The notes below the pieces were generated by a model. That model searched no databases. It was not told where the DNA came from and saw only the letters and a list, made by a program, of their open reading frames with translations. Source: Bifidobacterium angulatum DSM 20098 = JCM 7096 (GTDB taxonomy: Bacteria > Actinomycetota > Actinomycetes > Actinomycetales > Bifidobacteriaceae). Taken from it: 64,000 nucleotides of DNA. The stretch covers positions 558,001 through 622,000 of the forward strand of contig NZ_AP012322.1 in assembly GCF_001025155.1 (NCBI RefSeq). The letters run 5' to 3'. Of the stretch, positions 29,557 through 38,235 are shown in pieces; position 1 is the first letter of the stretch, and every line of letters begins with the position of its first letter. A program made the position numbers and the translations under genes.

Positions 29557-30411
29557 ATGACACAAGAGAATCTACGAGAACTGGCGATGAAGGTCGTCGA
29601 GGCGGTTAAGGCCGCCGGAGTCCATGCGTTGCAGGATCAGTTGAATTCACACGGCACCGTCCCCACGCGAGGTGAGGACGGTCGGTGTTTCGTCGGAGAC
29701 GTCGACGGGCGTTTGCTGCGGTATGTTTCCGGCAGGCTTGCGGATATCGAGCATTTCGACGGTTTCTGGCAGACGCGCCCGGCGGAGAGCCGTCCGTGGC
29801 AGCGCTATTGGTGCGTCGGCAAACTTGACGGCGCGATCAACTACCTGCGCAATATGAGCGAATGGGCCATCACCGTCTCCCTGTTCGAATTCAACGAGTT
29901 CGGCTCGGCCCAGCCGATTCTCGGTATCGTCCATGCGCCGGCGTTGGGGGAGACCTATGTGGCGGTGCGTGGCGGTGGCGCGGTGCGCATTCGTAACACC
30001 CAACTGGGCGAGAAGCGCGAGAAGGTCGTTCCCTCCGTCACCCCCACACTGGATGGTGCCGTAGTGAGCTTCGGCATGTCCTATATGCCCGGCGAATCGA
30101 ATCGTGCACTGGGCACGGTGGGCGCGTTGGCCGATCACCATCCCGCCGACGTCAAGCGTGTCGGCCCCGCATCGCTTGATTTGTGCAAGGTTGCCGACGG
30201 CACCTATGACGCGTACTTCGAGCCGGAACTTCATGAATGGGACGTGCCGGCCATTTCCGCCGCCGCAGTGGTGGTATGGGAGGCACAGGGGGCGTTGCAC
30301 CGTTGGGACGGCGGCGACATCCACTGGCGTCAGAACAACGACATCGTATGCACCAACGGCCTGATCGACCGCGAACTCAAGCCCATTCTCATCCAACAGC
30401 AAGGAGCGTGA
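29557..30411 (+). CDS. Divergent inositol-monophosphatase-like protein within the pupylation locus
   Basis: 284 residues with the IMPase fold: an N-terminal helix pair, the segment WCVGKLDGAINY (85-96), IVHAPALGETYVAVRGGGA and the C-terminal ELHEWDVPAISAA. Compared with the family pattern DPxDGTxN, the first metal-binding Asp is replaced by Gly88 (D91 is kept) and the upstream GEE motif is not recognisable, while the WDV aspartate is retained. It may therefore have altered or no phosphatase activity. ATG 29557 lies 11 bases after dop, and the next gene, pup, starts 5 bases after its stop, so it is locked into the operon. In proteasome-bearing actinobacteria this position is not normally occupied. 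Histidinol-phosphatase is another possible annotation. Confidence 0.78.
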   Translation: MTQENLRELAMKVVEAVKAAGVHALQDQLNSHGTVPTRGEDGRCFVGDVDGRLLRYVSGRLADIEHFDGFWQTRPAESRPWQRYWCVGKLDGAINYLRNMSEWAITVSLFEFNEFGSAQPILGIVHAPALGETYVAVRGGGAVRIRNTQLGEKREKVVPSVTPTLDGAVVSFGMSYMPGESNRALGTVGALADHHPADVKRVGPASLDLCKVADGTYDAYFEPELHEWDVPAISAAAVVVWEAQGALHRWDGGDIHWRQNNDIVCTNGLIDRELKPILIQQQGA

Positions 30412-30416
30412 CGATT

Positions 30417-30611
30417 ATGCCTCAGCAATTCCAGCAGCAGCGGCAGGAAGCCAGCCGGTCCGCCGACGAGGAGCAGACGGCGGCAAGCGTCGATGCCCAG
30501 CAGAATGAGGATTTCGACGTACTCGATTCCGTGCTGGACGATATCGCCTCGACGTTGGAGACCAGCGCCGAAGACTATGTTTCCAGCTTTGTGCAAAAAG
30601 GCGGCGAATAA
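30417..30611 (+). CDS. pup: Prokaryotic ubiquitin-like protein Pup
   Basis: 64 residues, mostly disordered and rich in Gln and acidic residues, ending FVQKGGE. The C-terminal Gly-Gly-Glu is the conjugation tail; a terminal Glu means that PafA can use it without deamidation. The helix-forming part that binds the ARC coiled coil is DVLDSVLDDIASTLET (34-49). ATG 30417 is 5 bases after the IMPase-like gene (GGAGCGTGACGATT before it). The stop codon TAA shares its last base with the ATG of pafA. Confidence 0.95.
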   Translation: MPQQFQQQRQEASRSADEEQTAASVDAQQNEDFDVLDSVLDDIASTLETSAEDYVSSFVQKGGE

Positions 30612-32089
30612 TGCCTCAGCTGCGTGACAGCAGCACCCGCGCCATGCATGCCGATACGGGAATGCGTAATGATTTCGGCCGTATCTTCGGTATCGAAACC
30701 GAATACGGCGTATCCGTCACCGGCGCCGATCATGCCGTGGATGCGGGGCAGGTGGCCATGACGATGTTCCAGCCGGTTGTGTCGAAGGCGCGTTCCACCA
30801 ACACATATCTGACCAATGGGTCGCGGCTGTATCTGGATGTAGGCTCCCACCCCGAATATGCCACTGCCGAAGCGCTCGATCCCAAGGATGCGTTGCTGCA
30901 GGATCTGGCAGGGGAGCGCATTATGCGGCATCTGGCCGGCGGGGCGCAGCAGCGTCTGCGTGCCGGCCATGGTGATCGCGCCACGATCCATGTGTTCAAG
31001 AACAACGTCGATTCCGCGGGGCATGCGTTCGGCTGCCATGAGAATTATCTGGTACGCCGATTCGTCAAGCTTGAACTGATCGAGGATCAGCTGTTGCCCT
31101 TCCTCATCACCCGGCAGTTGTATACGGGGGCCGGCAGGTTCGCCGAGTCGGGCTTTCAGATCACGCAACGCGCCGATTTCCTTGATGAGGCTGTCTCGTC
31201 CGCCACGACGCGTGCACGTCCGATGATCAACACGCGGGATGAGGCGCATGCCGATCCCGAATCCTACCGTCGTCTTCATGTGATTATTGGCGATTCCAAT
31301 CGTTCCCAGTGGGCAACGTGGGTGAAGCTCGCCACCACGCATCTGGTGCTATGCGTTATCGAGGATGCGGTACGCCGCGGTGTTCCTTCCGGGTTCGAGG
31401 GGCTTGCTCTGGCGGATGCCGCGGCGGCGAATCGTACGGTGAGTCGTTTTCTTGACGATCGTCAGGCATGCCTTACGGTAGGCGGTGGCAATGAGTCGAA
31501 CGGCGATGAATCGCAGCTTACGGCGTTGCAGATTCAGCGGCGGTATTTCGACGTGGTTGAAGCGTTTGTGCGCAATCATGGCGAGAGTATCGCAGCAGGC
31601 CTGCCGCAGACATCGCCAGAAGAGGTTCTTGACGCCTGGCAGTGGGCGTTGAACGCATTGGAGCAGGGGAATATCGCCGTGTTGGCGGATCGTGTGGACT
31701 GGGCGATGAAATATCGTCTTGCCCAGGCCATGCGTCGCCGTGACCCGCGGATTTCGCATGCCGGCTTGCAACGGCTTGAATTGGAATACCATGATGTGGC
31801 CAACGGGCGGTTGTATGATTCGCTTGTCGCCCACGGGCAGCTGCGTGAGATCGTCGAACGGCGGCGTGCCGATCAGGCCGTCGACCGTGCTCCGCAGGGC
31901 ACCCGCGCCGCGTTGCGTGGAATGTTCATCGACGCCGCGCAACGGGCGAACGCGCAGTATTCCTGTGATTGGACCACGTTCACGCTGACCAGTCCCGTAC
32001 GGCGCGAAGCGGTGCTGCTTGACCCCTTCAGCACAGCTCCCACGCCGGATTTCAAGGCATTGATGGCCGCATTGCCCGTCGATGAATAG
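30611..32089 (+). CDS. pafA: Pup-protein ligase
   Basis: 492 residues, a homologue of Dop with the same ligase fold. The metal/ATP motif is RIFGIETEYGVSV (about 19-31), followed by YLDVGSHPEYATAEA, FKNNVDSAGHAFGCHENYLVRR and MINTRDEAHADPE. It links the terminal Glu of Pup to lysines of target proteins using ATP. Its ATG overlaps the pup stop by one base, so translation is coupled. A strong bidirectional terminator at 32152-32183 ends the locus. No prcA or prcB gene follows, so pupylation here must act without an adjacent proteasome core. Confidence 0.95.
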   Translation: MPQLRDSSTRAMHADTGMRNDFGRIFGIETEYGVSVTGADHAVDAGQVAMTMFQPVVSKARSTNTYLTNGSRLYLDVGSHPEYATAEALDPKDALLQDLAGERIMRHLAGGAQQRLRAGHGDRATIHVFKNNVDSAGHAFGCHENYLVRRFVKLELIEDQLLPFLITRQLYTGAGRFAESGFQITQRADFLDEAVSSATTRARPMINTRDEAHADPESYRRLHVIIGDSNRSQWATWVKLATTHLVLCVIEDAVRRGVPSGFEGLALADAAAANRTVSRFLDDRQACLTVGGGNESNGDESQLTALQIQRRYFDVVEAFVRNHGESIAAGLPQTSPEEVLDAWQWALNALEQGNIAVLADRVDWAMKYRLAQAMRRRDPRISHAGLQRLELEYHDVANGRLYDSLVAHGQLREIVERRRADQAVDRAPQGTRAALRGMFIDAAQRANAQYSCDWTTFTLTSPVRREAVLLDPFSTAPTPDFKALMAALPVDE

Positions 32090-32151
32090 GAGTCCGCAGT
32101 TCGGGAACGGCACTGTTAGGGCGGATAAGTGAATGCACGAGCATAACCAAG

Positions 32152-32183
32152 AAAGCCCCGACCATCAGTGGTCGGGGCTTTCC
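32152..32183. terminator. Bidirectional terminator between pafA and the HU gene
   Basis: GAAAGCCCCGACCA pairs with TGGTCGGGGCTTTC with a TCAG loop. Both ends are T- or A-rich, suited to the convergent pafA and HU genes. Confidence 0.92.
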
Positions 32184-32210
32184 GTATATGCAGCTATATG
32201 CGCTGAGAGA

Positions 32211-32495
32211 TCACTTCTCGGTGACGGCCTTCTTCAGCAGGGAGCCAGCGGAGATACGCACGCCGTAGGTGGCCGGGATCTCGATGGTCTCGCCGGTGCG
32301 CGGGTTGCGGCCGGTACGAGCGGCACGCTTGACACGCTCAGCGGAGAACAGACCGGTCAGCTTCAGGCCTTCGCCGGACTTCATAGCCTCGACGAACACA
32401 TCCTGGAAAGCATTGACGGCAGCTTCAGCCTGAGCCTTGGTCAGGTTGGACTTCTGAGCAATCTTCGAGACGAGATCAGACTTGTTGTATGCCAT
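32211..32495 (-). CDS. hup: DNA-binding protein HU
   Basis: 94 residues, the standard HU length. MAYNKSDLVSKIAQKSNLTKAQAEAAV forms the dimerisation helices, and the DNA-binding arm has the classic RTGRNPRTGETIEIPA sequence. HU bends and compacts the nucleoid DNA. The ribosome site AAGAAGGACACTT precedes ATG 32495 on the minus strand. It is monocistronic, with the strong hairpin at 32152-32183 behind it, and convergent with pafA. Confidence 0.96.
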   Translation of the reverse strand: MAYNKSDLVSKIAQKSNLTKAQAEAAVNAFQDVFVEAMKSGEGLKLTGLFSAERVKRAARTGRNPRTGETIEIPATYGVRISAGSLLKKAVTEK

Positions 32496-32683
32496 AAGTG
32501 TCCTTCTTTATCCGGGGATGACTCCGCCAGGAGCGCATCCGTTTGTGACATGTAAGATATTAGCGCACGAACCCGCCAAATACCGCATTATGACAACGTT
32601 TTTCCGTGTTTTCTCCCCGTTTTGGGCAAAAATGTGGGACTTGTGTGACAAGTTCGGCATATTGGAACGAATCAAGGACGACG
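32496..32683 (-). promoter_or_regulatory. Upstream region of the HU gene
   Basis: 188 bases, A+T-richer than the neighbours, between the HU start and the stop of the flippase-like gene. The minus-strand HU promoter must lie here, but I could not single out a good -35/-10 pair. No terminator for the flippase-like gene is evident. Confidence 0.35.
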
Positions 32684-35101
32684 CTAGACGAGATTATGCC
32701 GGTTCAGCCATTGCATGGCCAATGCTCCCAGCGGTATGCGCAGCCAGTAGAACACCACGCGATGCAGCAGCGTGGCCGACAACGCCACGCCCTGGGGTAC
32801 GCCTACTGCGACGAATGCGAAGGTAAGCGCCGCTTCGACGCCTCCAAGACCGCCCGGGGTGGGGACGGCGGAGCCGAGCGCGTAGGCGAGCATGAACACG
32901 AAAATCGTCTCGACGGGGTTCATATGCACGCCGAACGCGAGCAATGCCGACCAGAACGCCAGTCCGGTGGTGATGTTCTGTACGAGTCCGCCGCAGATGC
33001 TGACGGCGAGCTCGGCCGGTTGATTCAGCACGTTGAGTAGTTGGGTGAAATATTTTTTCGCTACAGGCACAAGCTGTTGCATGATCATGTGGCGCAACGG
33101 CGGGATCATCATGGCGATGGCCAGCACCGCGCCGACGGCACCCAGCACGATCACCAGGGTGTTCGTGGGTATCGTACCGGACAACGTGTGCTTGCCGGTA
33201 AACAGTCCGATGGCGATCAGCAGCATGAAGTACGCAAGATAATAAACGGCCATCACCGCGCTCATAATGGCGGTGGCGGTCGTATTCCGGTAACCGGATT
33301 TGCGCAGGAACTGCAGGTTCACGAAGGCCGGACCCACGCCGGCCGGCATCGATACCGTGGCGAAGCCGCCCGCCACCTGGCTCATGAATATGCCAAGCGG
33401 GCGGCGTTTGCCGCGTTCGACCAGCGCACCCAGTGAAACCGACGAGCCGATCCAGCTGCACAAGCCGAACGCAAGGCATATCAGAGCCATGGTGGGATTG
33501 GCGTTACGCAATGCGGCGACAATCTCTTCCGGCTTGAGCTGGGTGAACACTACGACCACGGCGACGATGACCAGCAGCATGGTCAGCATGGATCGCCAGG
33601 AGAATCGTGCCAGCGTCACCGATTCGGGAACATCGTTCTGCTCGTCGTCGGCCATGGCGGTGATGGAGGTCTGCAGTGTCTTCAGCAGCTGCTTGTCCCA
33701 GGAGTCCAGGGCGCGGGTGGGGGAGGGGATGGCGACTTTCTGCAGGAAGGGGGCGATCTGCAGAAGCGTTTGCTCACCCCAGACCTCGCGGGCGGCGCTT
33801 AAGGCGTCGTCCACGCCGATCAGCGCCGCGAGCAGGGCGAGCAGCTGCACTTTGTCAAGTGCGATATTGGCGCCTGACGATCCGCTGTCACCGTTATGCC
33901 AGCCTGCGATAACGGGAATGCCGCCATCCAGCCGGGCAAGTGTATCGGGCGTGATACGACGATGCGTATAGCCGCGCCTATTCGCCACATCCAGAAAACG
34001 CATGTACTCGACGGCGTCGTCGCGGGTGAGAATGTTCAGATTCGTCGGGCGTTCACCGGTGTGCGCGTCAAGCACCAGAACCGCCGATTCCTCGGTGTCC
34101 GCCACGCCATACGGCGCCATGGCGGGAAGGCCGGCCGCGCTCAGGGCCAGCAGCATGGCGAAATGATGCTGCACGGTGTCGCAGACGTTGCGGTCTCGGC
34201 GGGTGGCGATGCCGGTGAAACGCAGCCAATCCCACAATTGCTTGAGATAGCCGGCGGTGTGCGTTTGCGCGTCGAGTACGGAAACCACATATCGTTTGCC
34301 GCTTGTGGTGCGCATATCGTAGATGCGGGATCCCTCCACCAGGTCGTCGTCCAGCGATGCGTTGAGCGAACGAACGCGGGCATGCAGTTCCTGATTGCGT
34401 GTCAGTGTGGCGACATCGAGACCGATGTCCTGCAGCGCGTTCACCAGTTCCTCGCCCCAGATGCCGGTGCTGCGCGTGCCGACCGCGAAGCGGATGATCA
34501 TGCCAAGCGCCCTGCCGGCGAAGAACGCCACCAGCACGCCGCTGACCGAATGCCAGGACAGCATCACCATAAGCGCGGCCGTGGCATACAGGATGTTCCA
34601 TCCCCATTTCACCGACGATCGGATGCGGCGCGGGCCGGCCGTGGTCAGGAAAGCCGCCATGGCGGTATAGATGCCCGGCAGCAGTCCCGAGTCCAACAGC
34701 GTAGTGGCGGAAACCACCGAAATCGCGAGCATCCTATTCGTTGTGCATATCAGTATGGACAGTCCCCAAGCCGCAAGATATCCGGCGAGCATGCCGGTGA
34801 TGGCGGTAAGTGTGACAAGCCATTCGCGGGCGAGCATCAGCTGGATGAGCACGGTCACGACGATGATGACGGTGGCAAGCTGCTGCAATACGGAGGAGGG
34901 AATGTCGGCAAGCCAGTTGATGGCCTGTGCCGCGGTGTGTACGTCGGACTCCACGCCGCTGGTGATACCGCCCATGTACACGGCGAACACCATGACTATG
35001 ACCGCGCCGACGAGTGATAGCGCGGCACGTGTCAAATCGCCGAAATCATGGGTGCGTTTGGGGGCAACGTCATCGATATGCATGTCCGTCCTATCCGTCA
35101 T
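32684..35101 (-). CDS. Large membrane protein with flippase-like (UPF0104/MprF-type) C-terminal domain
   Basis: 805 residues. Six or so helices in the first 210 residues are followed by a soluble region (about 215-480). The C-terminal third is a flippase-like/lysylphosphatidylglycerol synthetase membrane domain, whose last helices contain AYALGSAVPTPGGLGGVEAAL, the family hallmark. The soluble middle has the layout of an AarF/RIO-like kinase, with HRRITPDTLARLDGGIPVIAGW where a catalytic loop HGDLHPxN would be expected, so it looks like a degenerate kinase. It probably moves lipids or lipid-linked glycans; substrate is unknown. ATG 35101 was taken; ATG 35083 with AGGACGGAC before it is an alternative. 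It is preceded by the purB terminator. Confidence 0.8.
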   Translation of the reverse strand: MTDRTDMHIDDVAPKRTHDFGDLTRAALSLVGAVIVMVFAVYMGGITSGVESDVHTAAQAINWLADIPSSVLQQLATVIIVVTVLIQLMLAREWLVTLTAITGMLAGYLAAWGLSILICTTNRMLAISVVSATTLLDSGLLPGIYTAMAAFLTTAGPRRIRSSVKWGWNILYATAALMVMLSWHSVSGVLVAFFAGRALGMIIRFAVGTRSTGIWGEELVNALQDIGLDVATLTRNQELHARVRSLNASLDDDLVEGSRIYDMRTTSGKRYVVSVLDAQTHTAGYLKQLWDWLRFTGIATRRDRNVCDTVQHHFAMLLALSAAGLPAMAPYGVADTEESAVLVLDAHTGERPTNLNILTRDDAVEYMRFLDVANRRGYTHRRITPDTLARLDGGIPVIAGWHNGDSGSSGANIALDKVQLLALLAALIGVDDALSAAREVWGEQTLLQIAPFLQKVAIPSPTRALDSWDKQLLKTLQTSITAMADDEQNDVPESVTLARFSWRSMLTMLLVIVAVVVVFTQLKPEEIVAALRNANPTMALICLAFGLCSWIGSSVSLGALVERGKRRPLGIFMSQVAGGFATVSMPAGVGPAFVNLQFLRKSGYRNTTATAIMSAVMAVYYLAYFMLLIAIGLFTGKHTLSGTIPTNTLVIVLGAVGAVLAIAMMIPPLRHMIMQQLVPVAKKYFTQLLNVLNQPAELAVSICGGLVQNITTGLAFWSALLAFGVHMNPVETIFVFMLAYALGSAVPTPGGLGGVEAALTFAFVAVGVPQGVALSATLLHRVVFYWLRIPLGALAMQWLNRHNLV

Positions 35102-35135
35102 GCGTGCAGTTCCTGACTATGACTATGGTTGCGGA

Positions 35136-35192
35136 AGAAAAATGGATGGCCGATGTTGACGACGACCGGAAGATCGCCATCAACATCGGCCA
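35136..35192 (-). terminator. Intrinsic terminator of purB
   Basis: On the minus strand TGGCCGATGTTGA (35192-35180) pairs with TCAACATCGGCCA (35159-35147), and a TTTTT run follows after a few bases (around 35142-35138). Confidence 0.8.
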
Positions 35193-35204
35193 TTGCACAT
35201 AGGC

Positions 35205-36641
35205 TTAGCGGTCGAAGGCGACCAGCTTGTTGGCCCAACCGGTGTAGGTGGCGGGGGTCAAAGCCTTGAGTCGTGCCGCGGTTTCGTCGTCGAAGGACTG
35301 CTGGTCGATGAACGCTTCGACGGCTTCCTTGCTGATCTCATGACCGCGCATAAGCTCCTTGACCTTTTCATAAGGCTTCTCCATGCCCGGCAGACCCTTG
35401 AGCTCGCAGGCGCGCATGGCGGTCTGAATCGGCTCGCCGAGCACTTCCCAGTTGGTGTCAAGCTCACGTTCGATGACGATATCGTTCGGATGAATGGACT
35501 TCAGGCCGCCCATCAGGTTGTACAGGGCCAGCTGGCTGTAGCCGAGCGCGGAACCGATGTTGCGCTGGGTGGTGGAGTCGGTCAGGTCTCGCTGCCAACG
35601 GGATTCCACCAGTGTGGCGGACAGCGTGTCGAGCAGGGAACAGGAGATCTCGAAGTTCGCTTCGGCGTTCTCGAAACGGATCGGGTTCACCTTGTGCGGC
35701 ATGGTGGACGAACCGGTTGCGCCCTTCACCGGAATCTGCGCAAACACGCCGCGGGAGATGTACATCCACACGTCCACGCACAGGTTATGCATGATGCGGT
35801 TGGCGTGGGAGACGGTGGAATACAGTTCGGCCTGCCAGTCGTGGCTTTCGATCTGTGTGGTCAGCGGGTTCCAGGTCAGGCCCATGCGGTTCTCCACGAA
35901 CTCGCGGGAGACCGCGATCCAATCCACATTCGGGCATGCGGCCAGGTGGGCGCCGAAGGTGCCGGTTGCGCCGTTGATCTTGCCCAGATACTCCTGGCTT
36001 TCGATGTGCTTGAGCTGACGGTTCAGTCGGTACACGTATACGGCGAGTTCCTTGCCGAGCGTGGTCGGGGTGGCCGGCTGGCCGTGGGTCAGGGACAGCA
36101 GCGCCTTGTCCTTGTTCTCCTCGGCCTTTTCGGCGAGGTGGTCGATGATCTCCTTGAACGCCGGGGTCCACACCTGTTCCATGGCGTTCTTGACGCAGCG
36201 TGCGGTGGAAAGATTGTTGATGTCTTCGGAGGTGCAGGCGAAATGCACCAGGGTCTTGAGACGCTCGTTGATATTGGTGAACTCTGCCGGGGCGGCGTCG
36301 ATGAGGTCGTCGATATAGTATTCCACGGCCTTCACATCATGGTGGGTGACCGCCTCGTGCGCGGCATGCTGTGCGATGCCCGCGGCGCCGAAGTTCTCGG
36401 GGATGGAACGCAGATAGTCCTTCTCCGCCTCGGTGAACGGCTTGACGCCGTCGACGATCGGCTGATTGCCGTTGCCTTCGAAGCCATTGGCCAGCAGAAT
36501 CATCCATTCCACTTCCACGCGCATGCGTTCGCGGTTGAGCGCAGGCTCGCTCAGATATTCGACAAGCGGGGCGGTGGCGTTGTGATAACGGCCGTCAAGA
36601 GGGGTGAGTGCGATTGCGGGAGAAATATCAGTAAGCTTCAT
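35205..36641 (-). CDS. purB: Adenylosuccinate lyase
   Basis: 478 residues, of the longer PurB subfamily. The fumarase/aspartase superfamily signature GSSTMPHKVNPIRFENAEA lies near residue 310, the active-site HDVKAVEYYIDD segment is near 100, and TSEDINNL near 135. The enzyme splits adenylosuccinate and SAICAR to fumarate in purine synthesis. ATG 36641 is preceded on the minus strand by CCTGAAAGGC. It is divergent from the vsr gene with a short gap and ends at a clear hairpin terminator. Confidence 0.96.
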   Translation of the reverse strand: MKLTDISPAIALTPLDGRYHNATAPLVEYLSEPALNRERMRVEVEWMILLANGFEGNGNQPIVDGVKPFTEAEKDYLRSIPENFGAAGIAQHAAHEAVTHHDVKAVEYYIDDLIDAAPAEFTNINERLKTLVHFACTSEDINNLSTARCVKNAMEQVWTPAFKEIIDHLAEKAEENKDKALLSLTHGQPATPTTLGKELAVYVYRLNRQLKHIESQEYLGKINGATGTFGAHLAACPNVDWIAVSREFVENRMGLTWNPLTTQIESHDWQAELYSTVSHANRIMHNLCVDVWMYISRGVFAQIPVKGATGSSTMPHKVNPIRFENAEANFEISCSLLDTLSATLVESRWQRDLTDSTTQRNIGSALGYSQLALYNLMGGLKSIHPNDIVIERELDTNWEVLGEPIQTAMRACELKGLPGMEKPYEKVKELMRGHEISKEAVEAFIDQQSFDDETAARLKALTPATYTGWANKLVAFDR

Positions 36642-36676
36642 GCCTTTCAGGGTACTTGGTGGCGTGGAGCTGTGGC

Positions 36677-37261
36677 ATGGGCATGGCTACACTCGTAGGC
36701 GTGGCAAACGGGAACACAGGTAAGAGGAGCGGGCGCTCGACCCGCCGGTCGGCTGGCAGAACAGGTGGCAAAGCGGGCAAAACCGAAAAATACGAGCGTG
36801 GCACCCGCAGCTACACCATGTCGCATATTCGAGGCAAAGACACTACGATCGAAGTGCTGGTCCGCAGCTACCTGTTCCGTCAGGGCCTGCGATTTCGCAA
36901 GAACGACAAACGCTATCCAGGCCACCCCGACATTGTGCTGCCCAAATACCATGTGATCGTCTTCGTGAACGGATGCTTCTGGCATATGCACGAAAGCTGC
37001 GGCAAACAGACGATGCCGAAATCCAACGTCGAATTCTGGAACGCGAAGCTGATGCGTAATCGTGAACGCGATTGCAGGCAACACCGGCAATTGCTGGAGA
37101 GCGGATGGCGCGTCATCGACGTGTGGGAATGCGAATTGGGCGCGAAGACGCGTGACGAACGGTTGGAACGGCTGCACACGCAGATCGTCGATTCCACTGA
37201 ACCCCACATCGATGAGACGAACGACAGCCGATGGGATGCGCTTGCCGTGCAGGCGGCGTGA
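36677..37261 (+). CDS. vsr: Very short patch repair endonuclease (Vsr-like)
   Basis: 194 residues. After a basic, low-complexity N-terminal extension of about 45 residues comes the Vsr core: RSYTMSHIRGKDTTIEVLVRS, RFRKNDKRYPGHPDIVLPKY (catalytic Asp in the GHPDI turn), VFVNGCFWHMH (zinc/active-site Cys and His), and KLMRNRERD. Vsr nicks T:G mismatches produced by deamination of 5-methylcytosine and normally sits next to a DNA cytosine methyltransferase. No such methyltransferase gene lies nearby, so it is an orphan. ATG 36677 follows TGGAG; ATG 36683 is also possible. It is divergent from purB. Confidence 0.88.
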   Translation: MGMATLVGVANGNTGKRSGRSTRRSAGRTGGKAGKTEKYERGTRSYTMSHIRGKDTTIEVLVRSYLFRQGLRFRKNDKRYPGHPDIVLPKYHVIVFVNGCFWHMHESCGKQTMPKSNVEFWNAKLMRNRERDCRQHRQLLESGWRVIDVWECELGAKTRDERLERLHTQIVDSTEPHIDETNDSRWDALAVQAA

Positions 37262-37530
37262 TAACCGCGGTATCGACACGTTCCATTAGCATCGAAAGTG
37301 CCTGTTCGAACCGAATCGAGTGTTCGTAGGCCAGACAAGACAAGACCCTTGCCGAGTCGAGCTACGGAATTCCGTATGAACACGCAGCGTAGCCGCCACG
37401 CATATGTGGATGGCAGGCCTTCAGGGGAAACGCACAGAGGGCCGCGTTGCGGGAAGACCGCTACCCTCGCGCAGCACGTGTGGGCGGGCGCACGTGCCGG
37501 ACGCAACATCGAATAAGGAGTGAGTGCACC

Positions 37531-38235
37531 ATGGCTGCGAGCAACGCAACCAAATCCGCCGGTACAGTTGCCGACGTCAACCCGAACACCATCATCTACC
37601 GTCCCATCACATGGAAGGATGTGGACGCCGTGGTCGAGCTGTTCGACCGCACCTGGCCCCAGGATGGGGCGCTCGCGGGTACGAGGTTCTCGCTGCTCAT
37701 ATCCCGGTATTTCGTGCTGCACTACCTGCAGCCGACCACATTCGCCAACGCCGCATTCGCCGCTGACGGCACGCTCGCTGGCATCACCCTCATCCGCGTC
37801 GCCGGAGAACGTCCCCAGTTTGATGAGCTCGGTGTCGCGGGCGACCTGGCCGTCACCGAACGTATGATCCGCGCGAATCCCGAAGCCTCCAAACGTCTCG
37901 ACATGCTGAAGAACGCGTTCGCGCTGGAACTCGATCTTGAACGGGAAGGCAAGGCCAACGAGACCACGCTGGGCGAACTGGAACTGTTCGTGGTCAATCC
38001 TGACGTGCGCGGCTGCGGCGTGGGAGGAGGGCTTTGGGATCGCATGCAGCGGTACCTGGCCGCCTGGGACGTGGATGCATTCTATCTGCATACCGATTCC
38101 GATTGCGATGTGAGCTTCTACGACCACAAGGGGCTGGAACGCATCGCGCAGCGGCTGGCGGGCACGCCCGTCGTCGACGGCAAAGAGCCGTTGTTCGGCG
38201 ATATGTTCATCTACCGTGGGCGGGTGAAGGCCTGA
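37531..38235 (+). CDS. GNAT-family N-acetyltransferase
   Basis: 234 residues. The acetyl-CoA-binding motif is VVNPDVRGCGVGGGLWDRMQRYL (R-x-x-G-x-G, about residues 152-173), preceded by the beta-4/beta-5 segment and followed by FYLHTDSDCDVSFYDHKGLERI, the usual C-terminal motif. The acceptor cannot be predicted. ATG 37531 is preceded by AAGGAGTGAGTGCACC. It overlaps the MFS transporter gene by one base (TGATG), so the two are translationally coupled, a layout that suggests joint detoxification or metabolite export. Confidence 0.87.
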   Translation: MAASNATKSAGTVADVNPNTIIYRPITWKDVDAVVELFDRTWPQDGALAGTRFSLLISRYFVLHYLQPTTFANAAFAADGTLAGITLIRVAGERPQFDELGVAGDLAVTERMIRANPEASKRLDMLKNAFALELDLEREGKANETTLGELELFVVNPDVRGCGVGGGLWDRMQRYLAAWDVDAFYLHTDSDCDVSFYDHKGLERIAQRLAGTPVVDGKEPLFGDMFIYRGRVKA

